A DNA stretch of 64,000 bases. It comes from Rugalucina vietnamica (taxonomy: Eukaryota; Mollusca; Bivalvia; Lucinida; Lucinidae). Made by a program: the position numbers and the translations under genes. The stretch lies in assembly GCA_964017185.1 (NCBI GenBank), contig OZ024877.1, forward strand, positions 6,426,006-6,490,005. The letters are read 5' to 3'. Shown here in pieces: positions 47,801-59,315 of the stretch (the first letter of the stretch is position 1; each line of letters begins with the position of its first letter). The notes under the pieces were generated by a model that saw nothing but the letters and a program-made list of their open reading frames with translations, ran no database searches and was not told the DNA's origin.

Positions 47801-48047
47801 TTCATTCAGCAGTACACAGCTATGTAGTTAGCCACATAATAAATTATGCTTAAACAAAAGTACAGTCACAGAACAACTACGGTCACTCGAGTAGCTAAAC
47901 TGATGAAAATAAACTAAAAGACCATTTTACGTGAAGCAGCTCACCAAACGGCTTACCTTCGAAAGACATCTTTACTTGGAACTAGTTCTTGTCCAGTTAT
48001 TCCAACATTCTCAATGTGTGTTCAAAATCACTACTCTAGCTGAAAAC
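47801..48047. other. Between retrotransposon and MITE, nothing recognised
   Basis: It may contain the true 5' end of the LINE. No boundary signal was identified. Confidence 0.4.
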
Positions 48048-48303
48048 ATTATGAAAACTTGTCCATGCAATATACAGAGATTTTTAAAGTGGTAAAAAAT
48101 GAAAATTTTCAGTAGATAAAAAATGATATTTTGCTTATTTTTGCCCAAAACATAGATTGTGGCGATGCGGGGCGGTTCTAACGAGTACCCACAATCTATG
48201 TTTTGGAGCAAAAGTAAGAAAAATAGATATACCCCTGCATTCCCCAGTTTTGCTATATAAAAATGGGGTATACGGGGGTATACATTTCACGGACATGTTT
48301 TCC
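48048..48303. mobile_element. MITE-like repeat family B, copy 5
   Basis: The ends CATTATGAAAACTTGTCCAT and CACGGACATGTTTTCCTGAT and the motifs CATAGATTGTGG, GAGTACCCACAATCTATG, GATATACCCC and CCCCAGTTTTGCTATATAAA define the copy. The left half of the palindrome is shortened. Confidence 0.85.
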
Positions 48304-48524
48304 TGATGATTTCACCTCTATATCTTCTAGGAAATAATGCGTATAGGTAGTGTTTACTATCGTATGCAGTGTATCTGTGTGCAACAAAATATCTGTGTTA
48401 TGCCATTTTGTTGGAAGCTTCTCAAGAAAAGAAAACGTGAAAAAGAATTACCAGTGCCCGGTTATACAAGTATGAAGATAGATATCAAAGCATTGATTTA
48501 ATCATGGGGGGATAAGTGATTTAC

Positions 48525-48705
48525 AGGCTTTCGGGTTATTGAGTGGCCGCCTATTGGGAAATAGCTGCTCACTCGGCTTACGATATGTTTTCTGAGTATA
48601 AGTACCTAATTTCCCAACTCGTTTTTTTGGTGTGAGAATAATTATTTCTCTCCAATTGCGCCTTTTCCCGATCGTTGCCTACTTGTAGCTTTTCACCAAA
48701 CAGAC
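48525..48705 (+). mobile_element. Retroelement 3' tail, family T
   Basis: GGGTTATTGAGTGGCCGCCT, GAAATAGCTGCTCACTCGGC, ATAAGTACCTAATTTCCCAA and CAATTGCGCCTTTTCCCGAT match the family. It ends at GCCTACTTGTAGC. Confidence 0.8.
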
Positions 48706-49240
48706 TTTTACATATATGTATGTTGACTAATTCACGTGCTTTGAACTTTCTAAATATTTATTTTCCTAACGTTTAGTTTTCAACAATCAATCAAATATAT
48801 TAATTAGTAAAATCAGCACAATACCTTTCAGGGGCTATAAACATTCAACAATCTGTTAAACATGTCGCTTAATTCTTAATTTGTTTATATTACTTGCGTG
48901 GTCATATTTAAAGCACACCACGTCCTAACGTTGGGTAAACATGGTAAAAGTCCCAAAAATCTAGAAAATGAATGAGGCACCCTACTAGTTTGCAAATTAT
49001 TAAGTCATTTTAGTCTAGCGTGATTTTAATGGGAAAGGCAAACAGTATAGCCGCAGATGTGACGCCACAGAACGCGGCGTCCCATCCGGGGCTATTCTGA
49101 TTACATAGAAAGATTTTCGTCGAAAAATGAGATAAAAATAATTATCACTCCTAATGCCCCTAAAAATGAATGTGGACTCATCCAATTGATAATGATGGGC
49201 GAATCCATTCTCCATAAATTGGTTAAATATGGCATGGTGA
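48706..49240. other. Intergenic, nothing recognised
   Basis: No supported gene or repeat. Confidence 0.5.
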
Positions 49241-49332
49241 GGAGAAATAGAACGGTAATAGTAAGAAATCGGATAATGAAACGGCGCAGTCAGAAAGAAA
49301 TTCTCATTCCAAAAAACCGAATTGAGAGAGAA

Positions 49333-49391
<59 letters not shown>

Positions 49392-50531
49392 ATTGACAAT
49401 CAGGTACCTATACTAAAAAAATATATCGTAAGCCGAGTGAGCAGCTGTTGCCCAGTAGGCGGCCACTCAGTTACCCGAATTTAACTAAAATATGAATGCG
49501 TATATAAGGTGCAAACAGCACAAAAAATCAACACCAAAACATAGAAATATTAAAACCACAACAGAAGTATCGCCTTGGTACGATCAGTAATATAAAATTA
49601 CTGGGAGGGGGGCTTAAACCGCTTTTACAGGTACCTATTATCACCCTCTGCTTTTGCAGTGTCTCACAACATTTAGTTAGTTGTTCGGTCCTCTTGGTGA
49701 ATAAAGTGAACCATAGGTTTTAATGCTCTTTTGAAGGTCAAATCGATAAGTTTTTCTATAGTCCGATCCGAAAAAATGTGGACGAGCCCGTCGCACGGAA
49801 CCCTGTACACTTCAAATTACTGAGCACCACGCCAGATTTTTTTTATTGACCAACGCCAATTTTTATTTGAAGTTTCATATCTGTATCTATGACATGTGAT
49901 TTGATAGCAGTGAGAGAGGAAGTGAATAATATTTTTACGTAGTTCAGTGATAGAACAAGAACTAGAATTTGCAATACTTCTAGCTTTTTACGGTCTTTTG
50001 TGAAACCAATATGTATGTACATCATAAGAATTTTGTCTTAGCCTTCATTGATAATCATACAAACAAATAACACCAACTAAAGACATTTCATCAGCCCAAC
50101 CTCCTGTTTAGGGTGTTAACGTAGTGAACAATATTGTTTGCGACCTTGTCTGCTGGAACCAAGACATACTTTTCATAAACTTCTTGGATACCCAGCTTCA
50201 AATGCCTAAAGGACGATTTGGGTTTAGGAAGTACACGAGTGGAATTTGTGAATAAAACTTAAAACCTTTATCCACAACAGTAAAGATATTTTTTGCTCCA
50301 TTCTTTAAGAGCATGACCCTCTCGCTTACCAAAAACATTCAATGCAGATGCAATCTCCTCCCATTTGTCGAAATCAATGTAGGAAGGAAATCTATATTTT
50401 GGTCCTTTAGAAACAATTACGCGAATTTTAGAATCCGAAATCATTTTCAAATTTCCAGTTAATACATGTCCGGCTTGTTGAAAAACATATTTTTGAATCT
50501 TTACAATCTCAAGACTTAGGAGTATTAGCAT
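49240..50531 (-). pseudogene. Decayed retroelement copy (family T) with RT fragments
   Basis: On the minus strand, 50531-50268 reads AGHVLTGNLKMISD...SKGPKYRFPSYIDFDKWEEIASALN, then near 50200-50130 EVYEKYVLVPADKVANNIV, then near 49990-49850 SSSC-ITEL and LTAIKSHVI in shifted frames, all typical of one RT-encoding family. The family T tail follows directly (CTTAAGCCCCCC...; CACTCGGCTTACGATATATT) with an AAAT microsatellite inside it. Internal deletions and stops make it non-functional. It links the orphan tails elsewhere to this RT element. Confidence 0.7.
49327..49392. repeat. (AAAT)n microsatellite
   Basis: About 16 AAAT units inside the family T tail. Confidence 0.95.
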
Positions 50532-50834
50532 GGAGTCAAGATCAGAAACGAGTTTAAATTATTGAAATCAAAAATAGTATTTTTGATTGGTTTATTATGT
50601 TTGAGCTTCTGAATTTTGGAAGTACGTAGGTATAGGCTGCCTCCCTGATTTATCCTGGTAAATCAATAAAGTCAATTCCTTTATTAATGAAAGGAATTTT
50701 AATAAAATGTCCAATGTGATTAGATTCGTCGAAGAGCAAGATTGGTATACTGACATCTTGTCAACAGTGCAGCATCATACATTTGATGATTTCTATTATA
50801 GACTCTATTAACCTCTGTGTTCAAGGAACACACC

Positions 50835-50990
50835 TGATCAGCGCCTTTGTTTTCGCTACACGGTCATTGTACAATCAGTAGTGTTATTAAATCCTTTCAA
50901 ACTTCTAGCTTTCTTCTGTAATTGTACAGGCCGGTTTGTGTTCGACCTGGTCGGAATATCAAATTATTGGTTTTGTCATGCGAAGGCTCA
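50835..50990. mobile_element. MITE-like repeat family A, copy 6, partial
   Basis: It begins inside the hairpin (GATCAGCGCCTTTGTTTTCG) and keeps the arm to GCGAAGGCTCA. The left half is missing. Confidence 0.8.
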
Positions 50991-51278
50991 CATGTGCTCA
51001 TGATGCTCTTCCTCTCATTTAAATCTAGGTCGATGCAGTACGTCATTTTATAATGGATTTATTGTAAAATGTATTGAGAATCAGATGCACGCAATTTTGT
51101 AAATTCACTGGCCAGTGTATATTTTGACTGACAGGTGGCGTTTGGTAAATTACCTATGAATGTGGTTAGATAAGGGTACATAAGGATGGTTAGCTTACAA
51201 AATAAAATAATTCAAACAAGAATCCGAACAGTGTAGCACAAAAAGTTTATCTTGGTTCCATATTTTACTGATCGATAT

Positions 51279-51514
51279 TAAGCCGCGACGCGAGAAAACC
51301 GGTCTTCGGGGTTTCCGACCAGCTCCAACATAAACCGGCCTGTACAATCACAGAAACAGGCTAGAAGCTTGAAATTTCGGATTTAAGAAGAAGAGAAATT
51401 GTACTATCCGAGTAGCGAAAACAAAGGCGCTGATCAGCTTCGCGGTTACCGCGAAGCTGATCTGCACCTTTGTTTTCGCGTAGGCAAAAATCCGGTTTTC
51501 TCACGATGCGGCTC
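51279..51514. mobile_element. MITE-like repeat family A, copy 7
   Basis: Full length, with hairpin AGCGAAAACAAAGGCGCTGA...CTTTGTTTTCGCG and ends AAGCCGCGACGCGAGAAAAC / TTTCTCACGATGCGGCTC. Confidence 0.88.
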
Positions 51515-51989
51515 TATTAATTTAGAAGAAAGAAAAAAAAAGTTCAATTAAGGTTTTGGCTAATGAAAATAAAAATTGCATAATTTGTTATTTTATTTAT
51601 TAGTCACTTAAAAGATAGAAAGTTCGTTAATAAGTTTTATGTCCCTCAAAAATATATATAAACAAAAATAGAATAAAAAGAATGAATGGAACTAAAGTTG
51701 TGCATAAATGCATAAATGAGGTTTCAGTATAATCATGAACTAAAGATAAGGCTATACGACATATGAAATTTATGCGACACTGCACCAAATCGGCTTGCTC
51801 ATTTGCGTCCCATCTCGGGTCCGGTTGAAAAACCCATGTAGGGCCTATATAAATTTCACAATGAAGACCCATATAAAACGTGGCCCGTATTGGTCCCATA
51901 TATTTTGCTTGCTGGGTAGTAGTGCCTACCTCCCACAAGCGTAGTGAACTTGGACACGCAATCATCTGACATTTCAGCAGTGTATATTA

Positions 51990-52228
51990 TGAGCCGCATC
52001 GTGAGAAAACCAGATTTTTGCCTATGCGAAAACAAAGGCGCAGATCAGCTTCGCAGTAACTGCGAAGCTGATCAGCGCCTTTCAGTGTTTTCGCTACGCG
52101 GATAGTACAATTTCTTTTCTTTGAAATCTAAAATTTCAAGCTTCTAGCCTGTTTCTGTAACTGTACAGGTCGGTTTGTGTCAGACCTGGTCGGAAACTCC
52201 TAAGACCGGTTTTCTCGCGTCGCGGCTC
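51990..52228. mobile_element. MITE-like repeat family A, copy 8
   Basis: Full length, in opposite orientation to copy 7 and only about 475 bp away. A CAGTG insertion interrupts the right hairpin arm (GCGCCTTTCAGTGTTTTCGC). Confidence 0.88.
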
Positions 52229-52299
52229 TTATAGTATCATGGCTGATATACCAGTCCCCGACAGTCTGGGAAAGAAACTAAATTCATGGGCTTCTATTG

Positions 52300-52760
52300 G
52301 AGTGATAACATGTACGTATTTCTACAACGCCTGGGACACTCTTTGAAGGTCTGAAACAGGAACGCGGATCTCTGTCAGTGTTTTAGTCCAGTTTCTTCTA
52401 ACTGCACACCTGAGAGCCTTGAAACACGGCTCTTTTGAGAACAAGGTACTTCTAGATCTTTCACTGTGTACAAACTAAATCGACACTAACATGAGCTGGC
52501 ATAGATATCTAGATACTGTCACTCCATGACCTTTAGGCAGGTCTCTACTTCTACAGATTATTACAAATACTCCTTCTTCCCCCTTCACAATAGTACAATG
52601 GAACGCCCTCCCCGAATCTGTTGCATGCTTGCAGAGCACCGAGGTCTTTTAGACGACAGTCTGCAAGCTGCAACACTCTCACCCTTAGATCCAAACTGAG
52701 TTGTTTTTATCTGATTTTAGCTACTCATATCATCTATTTTATCCTCCCCTTTAATGCTTT
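52300..52760 (+). pseudogene. LINE ORF2 C-terminal remnant
   Basis: KYSFFP, then in another frame TIVQWNALPESVACLQS, match the conserved C-terminal end of Jockey/CR1-type ORF2 proteins. Upstream sequence (GCCTTGAAACACGGCTCTTT) may belong to it but is too decayed. A possible start ATG at 52239 opens MADIPVPDSLGKKLNSW..., which I do not call. Confidence 0.5.
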
Positions 52761-52976
52761 TAAATATTTCTTTAACTTTCCTTTTCCTGTGATACTAACA
52801 GACGTTAGAATGTCCGCGAGGGCGTGTGTGGCAGTATATAGAGATAGAGATAGATCTTTCTTGCTATGACCAGCGATAGCTCTATGTTCATAAAATATTT
52901 TAGACAGTTATAAAAAAATGAAAAGCTTTTTGCTGTAAGTCCGGGTGTACAAACTGTACATTGATCCGTCCAAAAT

Positions 52977-53600
52977 GTGACTTTTTTCAATTTCTCAGAC
53001 TCTTTTTTCAATGAACAGTTTAACTTTGAAAGTGAAAATATGTTTGACCTACTTGCAAAAGGTCATGAAACCAAGTCCACCGAAACCTTGACTAGCAAAA
53101 ACAATTTTATTAGTGGTCTGAAATTTTCAAGTATCAACATAAACAGTATTAGAGGTAAAAAAAAAACAAACTTGAGTTGTTCATGTTGGCCTTCCTTGAT
53201 TTTCATCAATCTCAGATTGTGGCGATTCAAGAGAAAACAATTGACAGCTCAATATCAACGTCTGAATTATTTCCGGAATCTTTTCCATACAGCGTGTACA
53301 GAAAAGATAGAACCTTAAATGGTGGTGGTGTTATGTTACTTACCACACATGCCCCTCACAGAATTGGACAATGACTCAGTCAGTTTGGGTAAAACTTTTT
53401 GTAAATAAGACAACTCACTTTGTGGCTAGCTTGTATCGACCACCTGTCGGTGGTCATTTACCAGTATCGGACAACGGAAATGATTTATTAGTTTCTTTCC
53501 ACAGACTATCAGGGACTGGAATGACCTCCCTGATTCTCTGATCTTCTCTGCTGAAATGTCTGATGACTGTGTTTGTTTTTGTTTTCTTGTTACTTCCATC
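52977..53600 (+). pseudogene. Internally deleted LINE: endonuclease start fused to ORF2 end
   Basis: GLKFSSININSIRGKK, then after a frameshift in an A run MLAFLDFHQSQIVAIQE and FPYSVYRKDRTLNGGGVMLL, are the N-terminal endonuclease. VASLYRPPVGGH follows in another frame. From about 53500 PQTIRDWNDLPDSL is the ORF2 C-terminus. The rest of the endonuclease and the whole RT are missing. Confidence 0.7.
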
Positions 53601-54669
53601 AATTAATTTCTGATTATTCTTGGGAGGTGTACATTGTACACTCCGGTGAGTTTGCAGGATGAGCCTACATGCCTGAGGATAGAATCTGTGTAGGGATCTT
53701 TAACCTGCACAGGGGATGACTGTCCCTGCACAGGGACCTCCAGTTAACGTCCAGATCCGAGTGACCAAGTTCGCATCACTTATGAGAGCCAGGGACTAAT
53801 TTCCCTCCTGGCGCACCCCCCGGTGAAGTATTGTCAATCTGGCTTATCACCAATAAACCATTCAGATTCAGATGTGCCTCTTGACGGCTAGACTCGCACA
53901 CTCAGCTGATGAGTACAATCTCCATGGAGCGAAACCTCTCTTCACCATTCCGAAGAGATATGGAACACATGTGTAATATAGCGGAGTGAGATCTCGCAAC
54001 TACTTGACGGCGGGAATTACATACGTATGAAAAAAATGGAGCGAAATGAACAGGGACTGTTGGATTTTACACTAGTTCATGTCCGCCGGAAGTTAATAGC
54101 GTCGCGAGTTTGCCGGTATGAAGAATGTTTTATCGAGATAAATTGGTTTTCTGTTCTTACATAATAAAATTTTCAAGGGAACATAAAAGCGCTAGATGTC
54201 CCTTGGATTCTGCACTGCATTGTACTTCTAATGCCATAGCAGTAGTCTGTCAAACCACAATTTTACTTGTGTTAATTAAAAATGCTATTGGCTATTGGCA
54301 TAATGACCGTGTCAAATTTAGACAAAGCGCACAAACAACTATTTTTCTATTTATCTTATAATACTGTAGTGGCAAAATCTCACTACACTATATTACACAT
54401 ACACATATGCTCCATATCTCTCTGTTGCGATCCCAGTTGGTTGATCAAAGGTGAAACTAACCGTCAATAATTGCAACTTTTTCAAGATAAATCAAGAAGA
54501 ATGCACTTCACCGATGCGTTACTAACATGTTTATTGTGCTTTTGGAAAAATAATCCAACCTTTATTGTCCGTTTTAGCAGTTTATTCTCGTTTAAAAACT
54601 TCTGGCTGTCATTCTTTCAGTGCACTAAATCGTACGTATAATGTTCGTAGGTTTATGCTGAGAATTGAC
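53601..54669. other. Intergenic; LINE 3' flank at left, nothing else recognised
   Basis: ATGCCTGAGGATAGAATCTG...CAATAAACCATTCAGATTCA at 53670-53870 is likely the 3' untranslated part of the deleted LINE. Beyond it no gene is supported. Confidence 0.45.
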
Positions 54670-55384
54670 TTCAGGGCTTGCACTAACTTTTTGAATCAGG
54701 AAGGCATGACTTCCACCCTTTAAGATTTGGAAGTCACAGGCCCAAAATCTGGAAGTCATAGATTACTCGCAGTGCCGCGTGTCAAGTGTGCATCCGCACA
54801 TTTAATTAATTTGTCTCTACATCTAAGAAGACTTCCAAGGTGAAAATTCTGTTGTGGTTCTACTTGTTTCATGTTTTAGTGTTGTTTTTGTAATGTTTGC
54901 ACCTTTGATGCATGTATTCATATGTTACTAGTTCATGTAACTTAGTGGCCACCTTTAGGGGAATAGTCTCTCACTTTGTTCAGACAGGGTATGTATTCTT
55001 TGTACCAATACAGCTAATGACTTTAAATATAGCTCATGAATATGTGAAAATTATTATTAATTTATGTATTTCATTTTTTTATTTTCATTATTATTATATA
55101 TAGTTTGTTTGTTTTTATTTTCATTATTATTGTTATTAAATCTATTTCATTTTTATTTTAATCCTTATAATAGTAGATCTCTGTTATTTTTCATTATCAT
55201 TATTTGTTATTATTATTACTAGTGTCTGTTCAAGGTATTGAGTTACCTCCCTTAAATATTTTTTATTGAACATATTTTATTTTTATTTATTTATTTTTTT
55301 ATTATTTTTTTTTTTTATCCTCGACTTGCTTAATAAGTTTTGAAAAAAAAAATTGTGCCAATTAGTAAAGATGGAAATATCTAA

Positions 55385-55425
<41 letters not shown>

Positions 55426-55890
55426 GCAAAGTTTAAATGTTTTAAAATTGTGTATTAATTAATTGTGATGAAATTCCTTCAATATTGATATTCCAACCTA
55501 CAGTGGACTAGTTCAATTTTACCCAATATTTTTCCCAATATTACAATGGATTAGTCCAATCTACCTCTGTAGCAGTAAATATTGATCAGGCTTGACCTTG
55601 ATCTGTTAATTGTTTTGACACAAATTACTCTTCTCAACACTTTTACACCCTGGAGGCATGGTCTCCTGTCACTAATCCCTGAATAAACAGTTTTAAGATG
55701 GTTTTCAATACACTAAAATAGGTAAATTTTCATCTCTGACGATACGTCGCGTGCCTTGCTGCAGGGCGTATGAGGATTTTTGTGGCAGTCAGCTGACGTC
55801 TGCTGTGTCATTTTTCGACGTACGGGAGTCATTTCAGGACGTAAAAACGCCCAAAACGTCCACTAGTGCAAGCACTGTGACTTCCGACCA
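54670..55890. repeat. AT-rich block with inverted GTGCAAGC/GCTTGCAC ends
   Basis: GGGCTTGCACTAAC with GGAAGTCA nearby at the left mirrors CTAGTGCAAGCACTGTGACTTCC at the right. A family T tail scrap (54835-54985) and a 33-base A run (55389-55421) lie inside. The case for a single element is weak. Confidence 0.35.
54835..54985 (+). mobile_element. Retroelement 3' tail scrap, family T
   Basis: TCTGTTGTGGTTCTACTTGT, CATGTTTTAGTG and AACTTAGTGGCCACC keep the family order. Confidence 0.6.
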
Positions 55891-56164
55891 TTTCCATATA
55901 TGGAAAGTTAATTGATCAATTAATATTCAATTGAGCAATTAGTATAATGCAGCGAGTGTTGCAACATCACGATAACGTCAAACGCCGCACGGCGTAATCA
56001 AAATGGCTGACCTGATTGACTGCACATAATACTCATAAGAGGGTGCTGAAGTATGAAAAGATAGATAGATAGATCAGCTTAGTTGTAATATGAAATAAAG
56101 GCACGCTGCCTTATCTGCAAACACACAGCTTTAAGCTAGAAACTTAACATAATCATTACCTTCG

Positions 56165-57452
56165 AGTGGGAAGAAGTTAGAGATGGGGTGAGAAAAGTAG
56201 GGAGGAAGCTATGGAGGTAGTGTAAGCAGGGAGGGGGATAGGTAGTTTATGGAGGAAAGGAGCTAGGTAGGAAGTGGAGGGAGGGAGGTAGTGTAGGGAG
56301 GGGGGAAGGTAGTGTAGGAATTGAGGTAGGTAGGGAGGGAGGTAGGTAGTGTAGGCAATGATTTATTTACAGTTTTGAGACTATGTGTCCTGGGGACTGG
56401 CAGGATTCAATATCAATGGGTCCAGCTCCCAACTTACGATTCCAAAACACTCTTTTTCATTGCAAATCTGCAAAAACATTGCATCCTGGGACCCACCAAA
56501 ATTAAAACTTTGCATCCCAGAGACCAAATCATCAGTAAAAGATGCTGGATGCGCAGGTAAAAAAATCACTGTGTAGGGAACACGATAGTGTAGGGAGGGA
56601 GGTTGGTAGGTAGTGTAGGTAGGTAATTAGGGAGAGAGGGAGGTAGTGTAGTGTAGGGAGTAAGGGAGCCAGGAAGTAAAGGGAGGGAGGGAGGTAGGTA
56701 GTGTAGAGAGGGTGGTAGGTAGGAAGTGTATGGGTACTTTGGGAAGGATGGAGGTAGGTAGGTAGTGTAATGTAATGTAGGGAGTGAGGGAGGTAGGTGG
56801 GTAGTTAAGTAGATAGGTAGGTAGTGAAAGGAGGGGGAGGTAGGGTGGTAGTGTAGGGAGGTATGTAGGTAAGGAGGGGGGTAGTGTAGGGAGGGAGGTA
56901 GAGGTAGTGTAGAGAGAGTGGTAGGTAGAAAGTGTATGGATACTTAGGGAAGGATGGAGGGAGGTAGGTAGTGTTATGTAATGTAGGGAGTGAGGGAGGT
57001 AGGTAAGTAGATTGGTAGATAGTGAAAGGAGGGGGAGGTAGGGTGGTAGTGTTGGGAGGTATGTAGGTAAGGAGGAGGGAGGTAGTGTAGGGAGGGAGGT
57101 AGATATGTAGGTAAGTATGGAGCAAGGTAGGTAGGTGGGTATAGTAGGTGGGTAGGTGGTGAGGTAGGGAGGGGGTAGTTAGATAGTGTAGGGAGGGAGG
57201 GAGGTATGTAGTGTATGGAGGTAGGTATGCACATCTGTAGGGAGGGAGATATGGAGGTAGGTACTTAGGTAGGTTGAGAGGTAGTGTAGGTAGGTGGGTA
57301 GTGTGATAGGCAGGTAGAGTGAGAGAGGTAGGTGGTGTAGGAAGGGAGGTAGTATGTAGATATTAAGGTAGTCTAAGGAGGGAGGTAGATAGGTACAGTG
57401 GGAGGAGATATGTAGGTAGGCAGGTAGTGTTGGGAGGTAGGTAGGGAGGTAG
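56165..57452. repeat. Purine-rich minisatellite (GGGAGGTAGGTAGTGTA-type)
   Basis: Irregular units of GGGAGG, GGTAGGTAG and TGTAGGGAGG run for about 1.2 kb, with one unique break at about 56355-56580. Larger units also repeat (GTAATGTAGGGAGTGAGGGA at 56770 and 56977). The strand is almost free of C. Long minus-strand frames reading YLPPSLP repeats are artefacts. Confidence 0.92.
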
Positions 57453-57534
57453 ATGGAATTTTCCCTCCAGCTTCCTAAAGTTCTTTTCTCAGATTCTTGC
57501 TCCTTATCTCCTAAAACCCCAACAAGTGGTGTCA

Positions 57535-57830
57535 AAGAGCGAGGGTTGACTTGGGTGCTAGTTGACTTGGGTGCAAGTTGGGTGTGAGATTACTTGGGTG
57601 CGAGTTGACTTGATTGCAAATTGATTTGGGTGCGAGTTGACTTGAGGCAACTTGGGTGCAAGTTGATTTGGGTGCCAGTTGACTTGAGTGATAGTTTGTT
57701 TGGGTGCGACTTGGGTGCAAGTTGACCTGGGTGCCAGTTGACTTGGGTGCGACTTTGGTGTGAGTTGACTTGGGTGCGACTTGATGACTTGGGTCCGGTT
57801 TGACTTGGGTGAGAGTATGTTAGTAGAGTG
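57535..57830. repeat. Minisatellite (GTTGACTTGGGTGC units)
   Basis: About 17 imperfect units of 14-18 bases based on TTGACTTGGGTGCRAG. The PKSTCTQV-type minus-strand frame is an artefact. Confidence 0.9.
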
Positions 57831-58897
57831 AGTTTTCATAGGAACGGGTCGAATGGACCTGTAATAAAAAAAAATATCAACCAATGAAATTACTCGTTTC
57901 TCGAGAGTCTGTACTATCAACAAAAATGGCTGCCTACACTTAATAATACCGTTGAATTTGAATTTCAAGCTGTTAAAGTTTATCCTATATCATGTCTTAA
58001 AGCAAACACATGTGTGTTTGCTATGAGTCTAATGATACTGAGTCGATCAATTTCTGAACATCACCCCAGGTGTGGGGTGGTTGGCAAAATTTAGAATTTA
58101 GCCAAGGGATAAAACACATTTAGGGTAGATCATTAATGATTAAAACTATTTAATACAAGATATAGATTAGAGGCAGCATAGTAATACATGTAGTATGGTA
58201 TTAGTAATAACACTACTAAAAACCGACAAAACAGTTTCTTTTTCTAACAGTGCATTGAAACACATCAGTAATAAGCGCGGATATGTGAAATGATTGTGCA
58301 CTTTTTGATAAAAGCATGAAACTTGGTACATGACTATATCTATAATTATAAGAATTTTTGAGGGTCAGTGCCACGTGAAATTCGCCCTGTGACGGCCGCC
58401 ATCTTGAATTTCGAAATGGCGGCTTTTTCCCATATACAGCCTTTACAGTTAGTTATCAGTTTATAGTGTTGCTTTCTTTAAAAGTTTTAAAAAACCCCAA
58501 ATTCAATAAATGGAAATTTCAAGATATCAAATTATGAAAACTAACTCGTAATTTTCAAAGATGGCGGCTATTTTCAAAATGGCCGCCATTAAATTACCTG
58601 AAATTTAGTACACACAGTACTGAAAGTGTGATAAAACATGCTGTTTTGATCAGAATGAAGGATTTGCATTGATAAAATGTTCTCAAGCACATAACACCAC
58701 AAATGCAAGTTACATTTTAGTTTGTATTAGGCAAATTATCCTTTTACTGATTAATGATGGCATCCAAAATGGCTACCAAAGTAGGAAAGTATTAACATAT
58801 TCTTTTTTTTTTCTTTCATTTTTACATGTTGTTTTTCAAAGTTCTTATGATTAAAATTATTTAACATGTATTTGTTTAGTGTATCTAAGTTTTAGTC

Positions 58898-58902
<5 letters not shown>

Positions 58903-58930
<28 letters not shown>
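58903..58930. repeat. (CAT)n microsatellite
   Basis: About nine CAT units. Confidence 0.9.
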
Positions 58931-59199
58931 GAAAAGTATACACCCTCATACCCCACTTTTATAAAGCAAAACTGGGGTTTACAGGGGTATACCTATTTTC
59001 CTTTTCTTTTTTTTTTTTTGTTCCAAAACAAAGATTGTGGGTTCTCATTAGAACCACCTCGGCGAGGCGGTTTTAATGTGTACCCACAATAAATGTTTTG
59101 AGCAAACATTTTAAAATTATCACAACTCTTCCAATGGTTTTTTTAATATTTAATGCTGACAAAATTCTCTGTATATTGTATGGACAAGTTTTCGTAATG
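58931..59199. mobile_element. MITE-like repeat family B, copy 6
   Basis: TATACACCCTCATACCCCAC, the CCACCTCGGCGAGGCGG palindrome centre, TGTGTACCCACAAT and the TGGACAAGTTTTCGTAATGG end are present. Confidence 0.82.
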
Positions 59200-59315
59200 G
59201 CCCTTTACAAGCTCCATTCTCATATCAAACAACATTGTATCCCATGGTTTCGTTACCAGTCTCTTTTGTGCAACTACGTTTAGCTTGTTTAGCAATCTGG
59301 CCATTGTTGTGCTCT

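Noticed and set aside
52239..52311. Possible first exon (MADIPVPDSLGKKLNSW, donor-like GTACGT)
   Set aside because: No second exon in a matching phase was found, and the downstream DNA is LINE debris.
56805..57535. Overlapping minus-strand frames of 86-118 codons rich in YLPP
   Set aside because: They are translations of the GGTAGGGAGG minisatellite in several frames at once, without a start context or conserved domain.
57558..57968. 136-codon minus-strand frame with PKSTCTQV repeats
   Set aside because: It is a translation of the GTTGACTTGGGTGC minisatellite.
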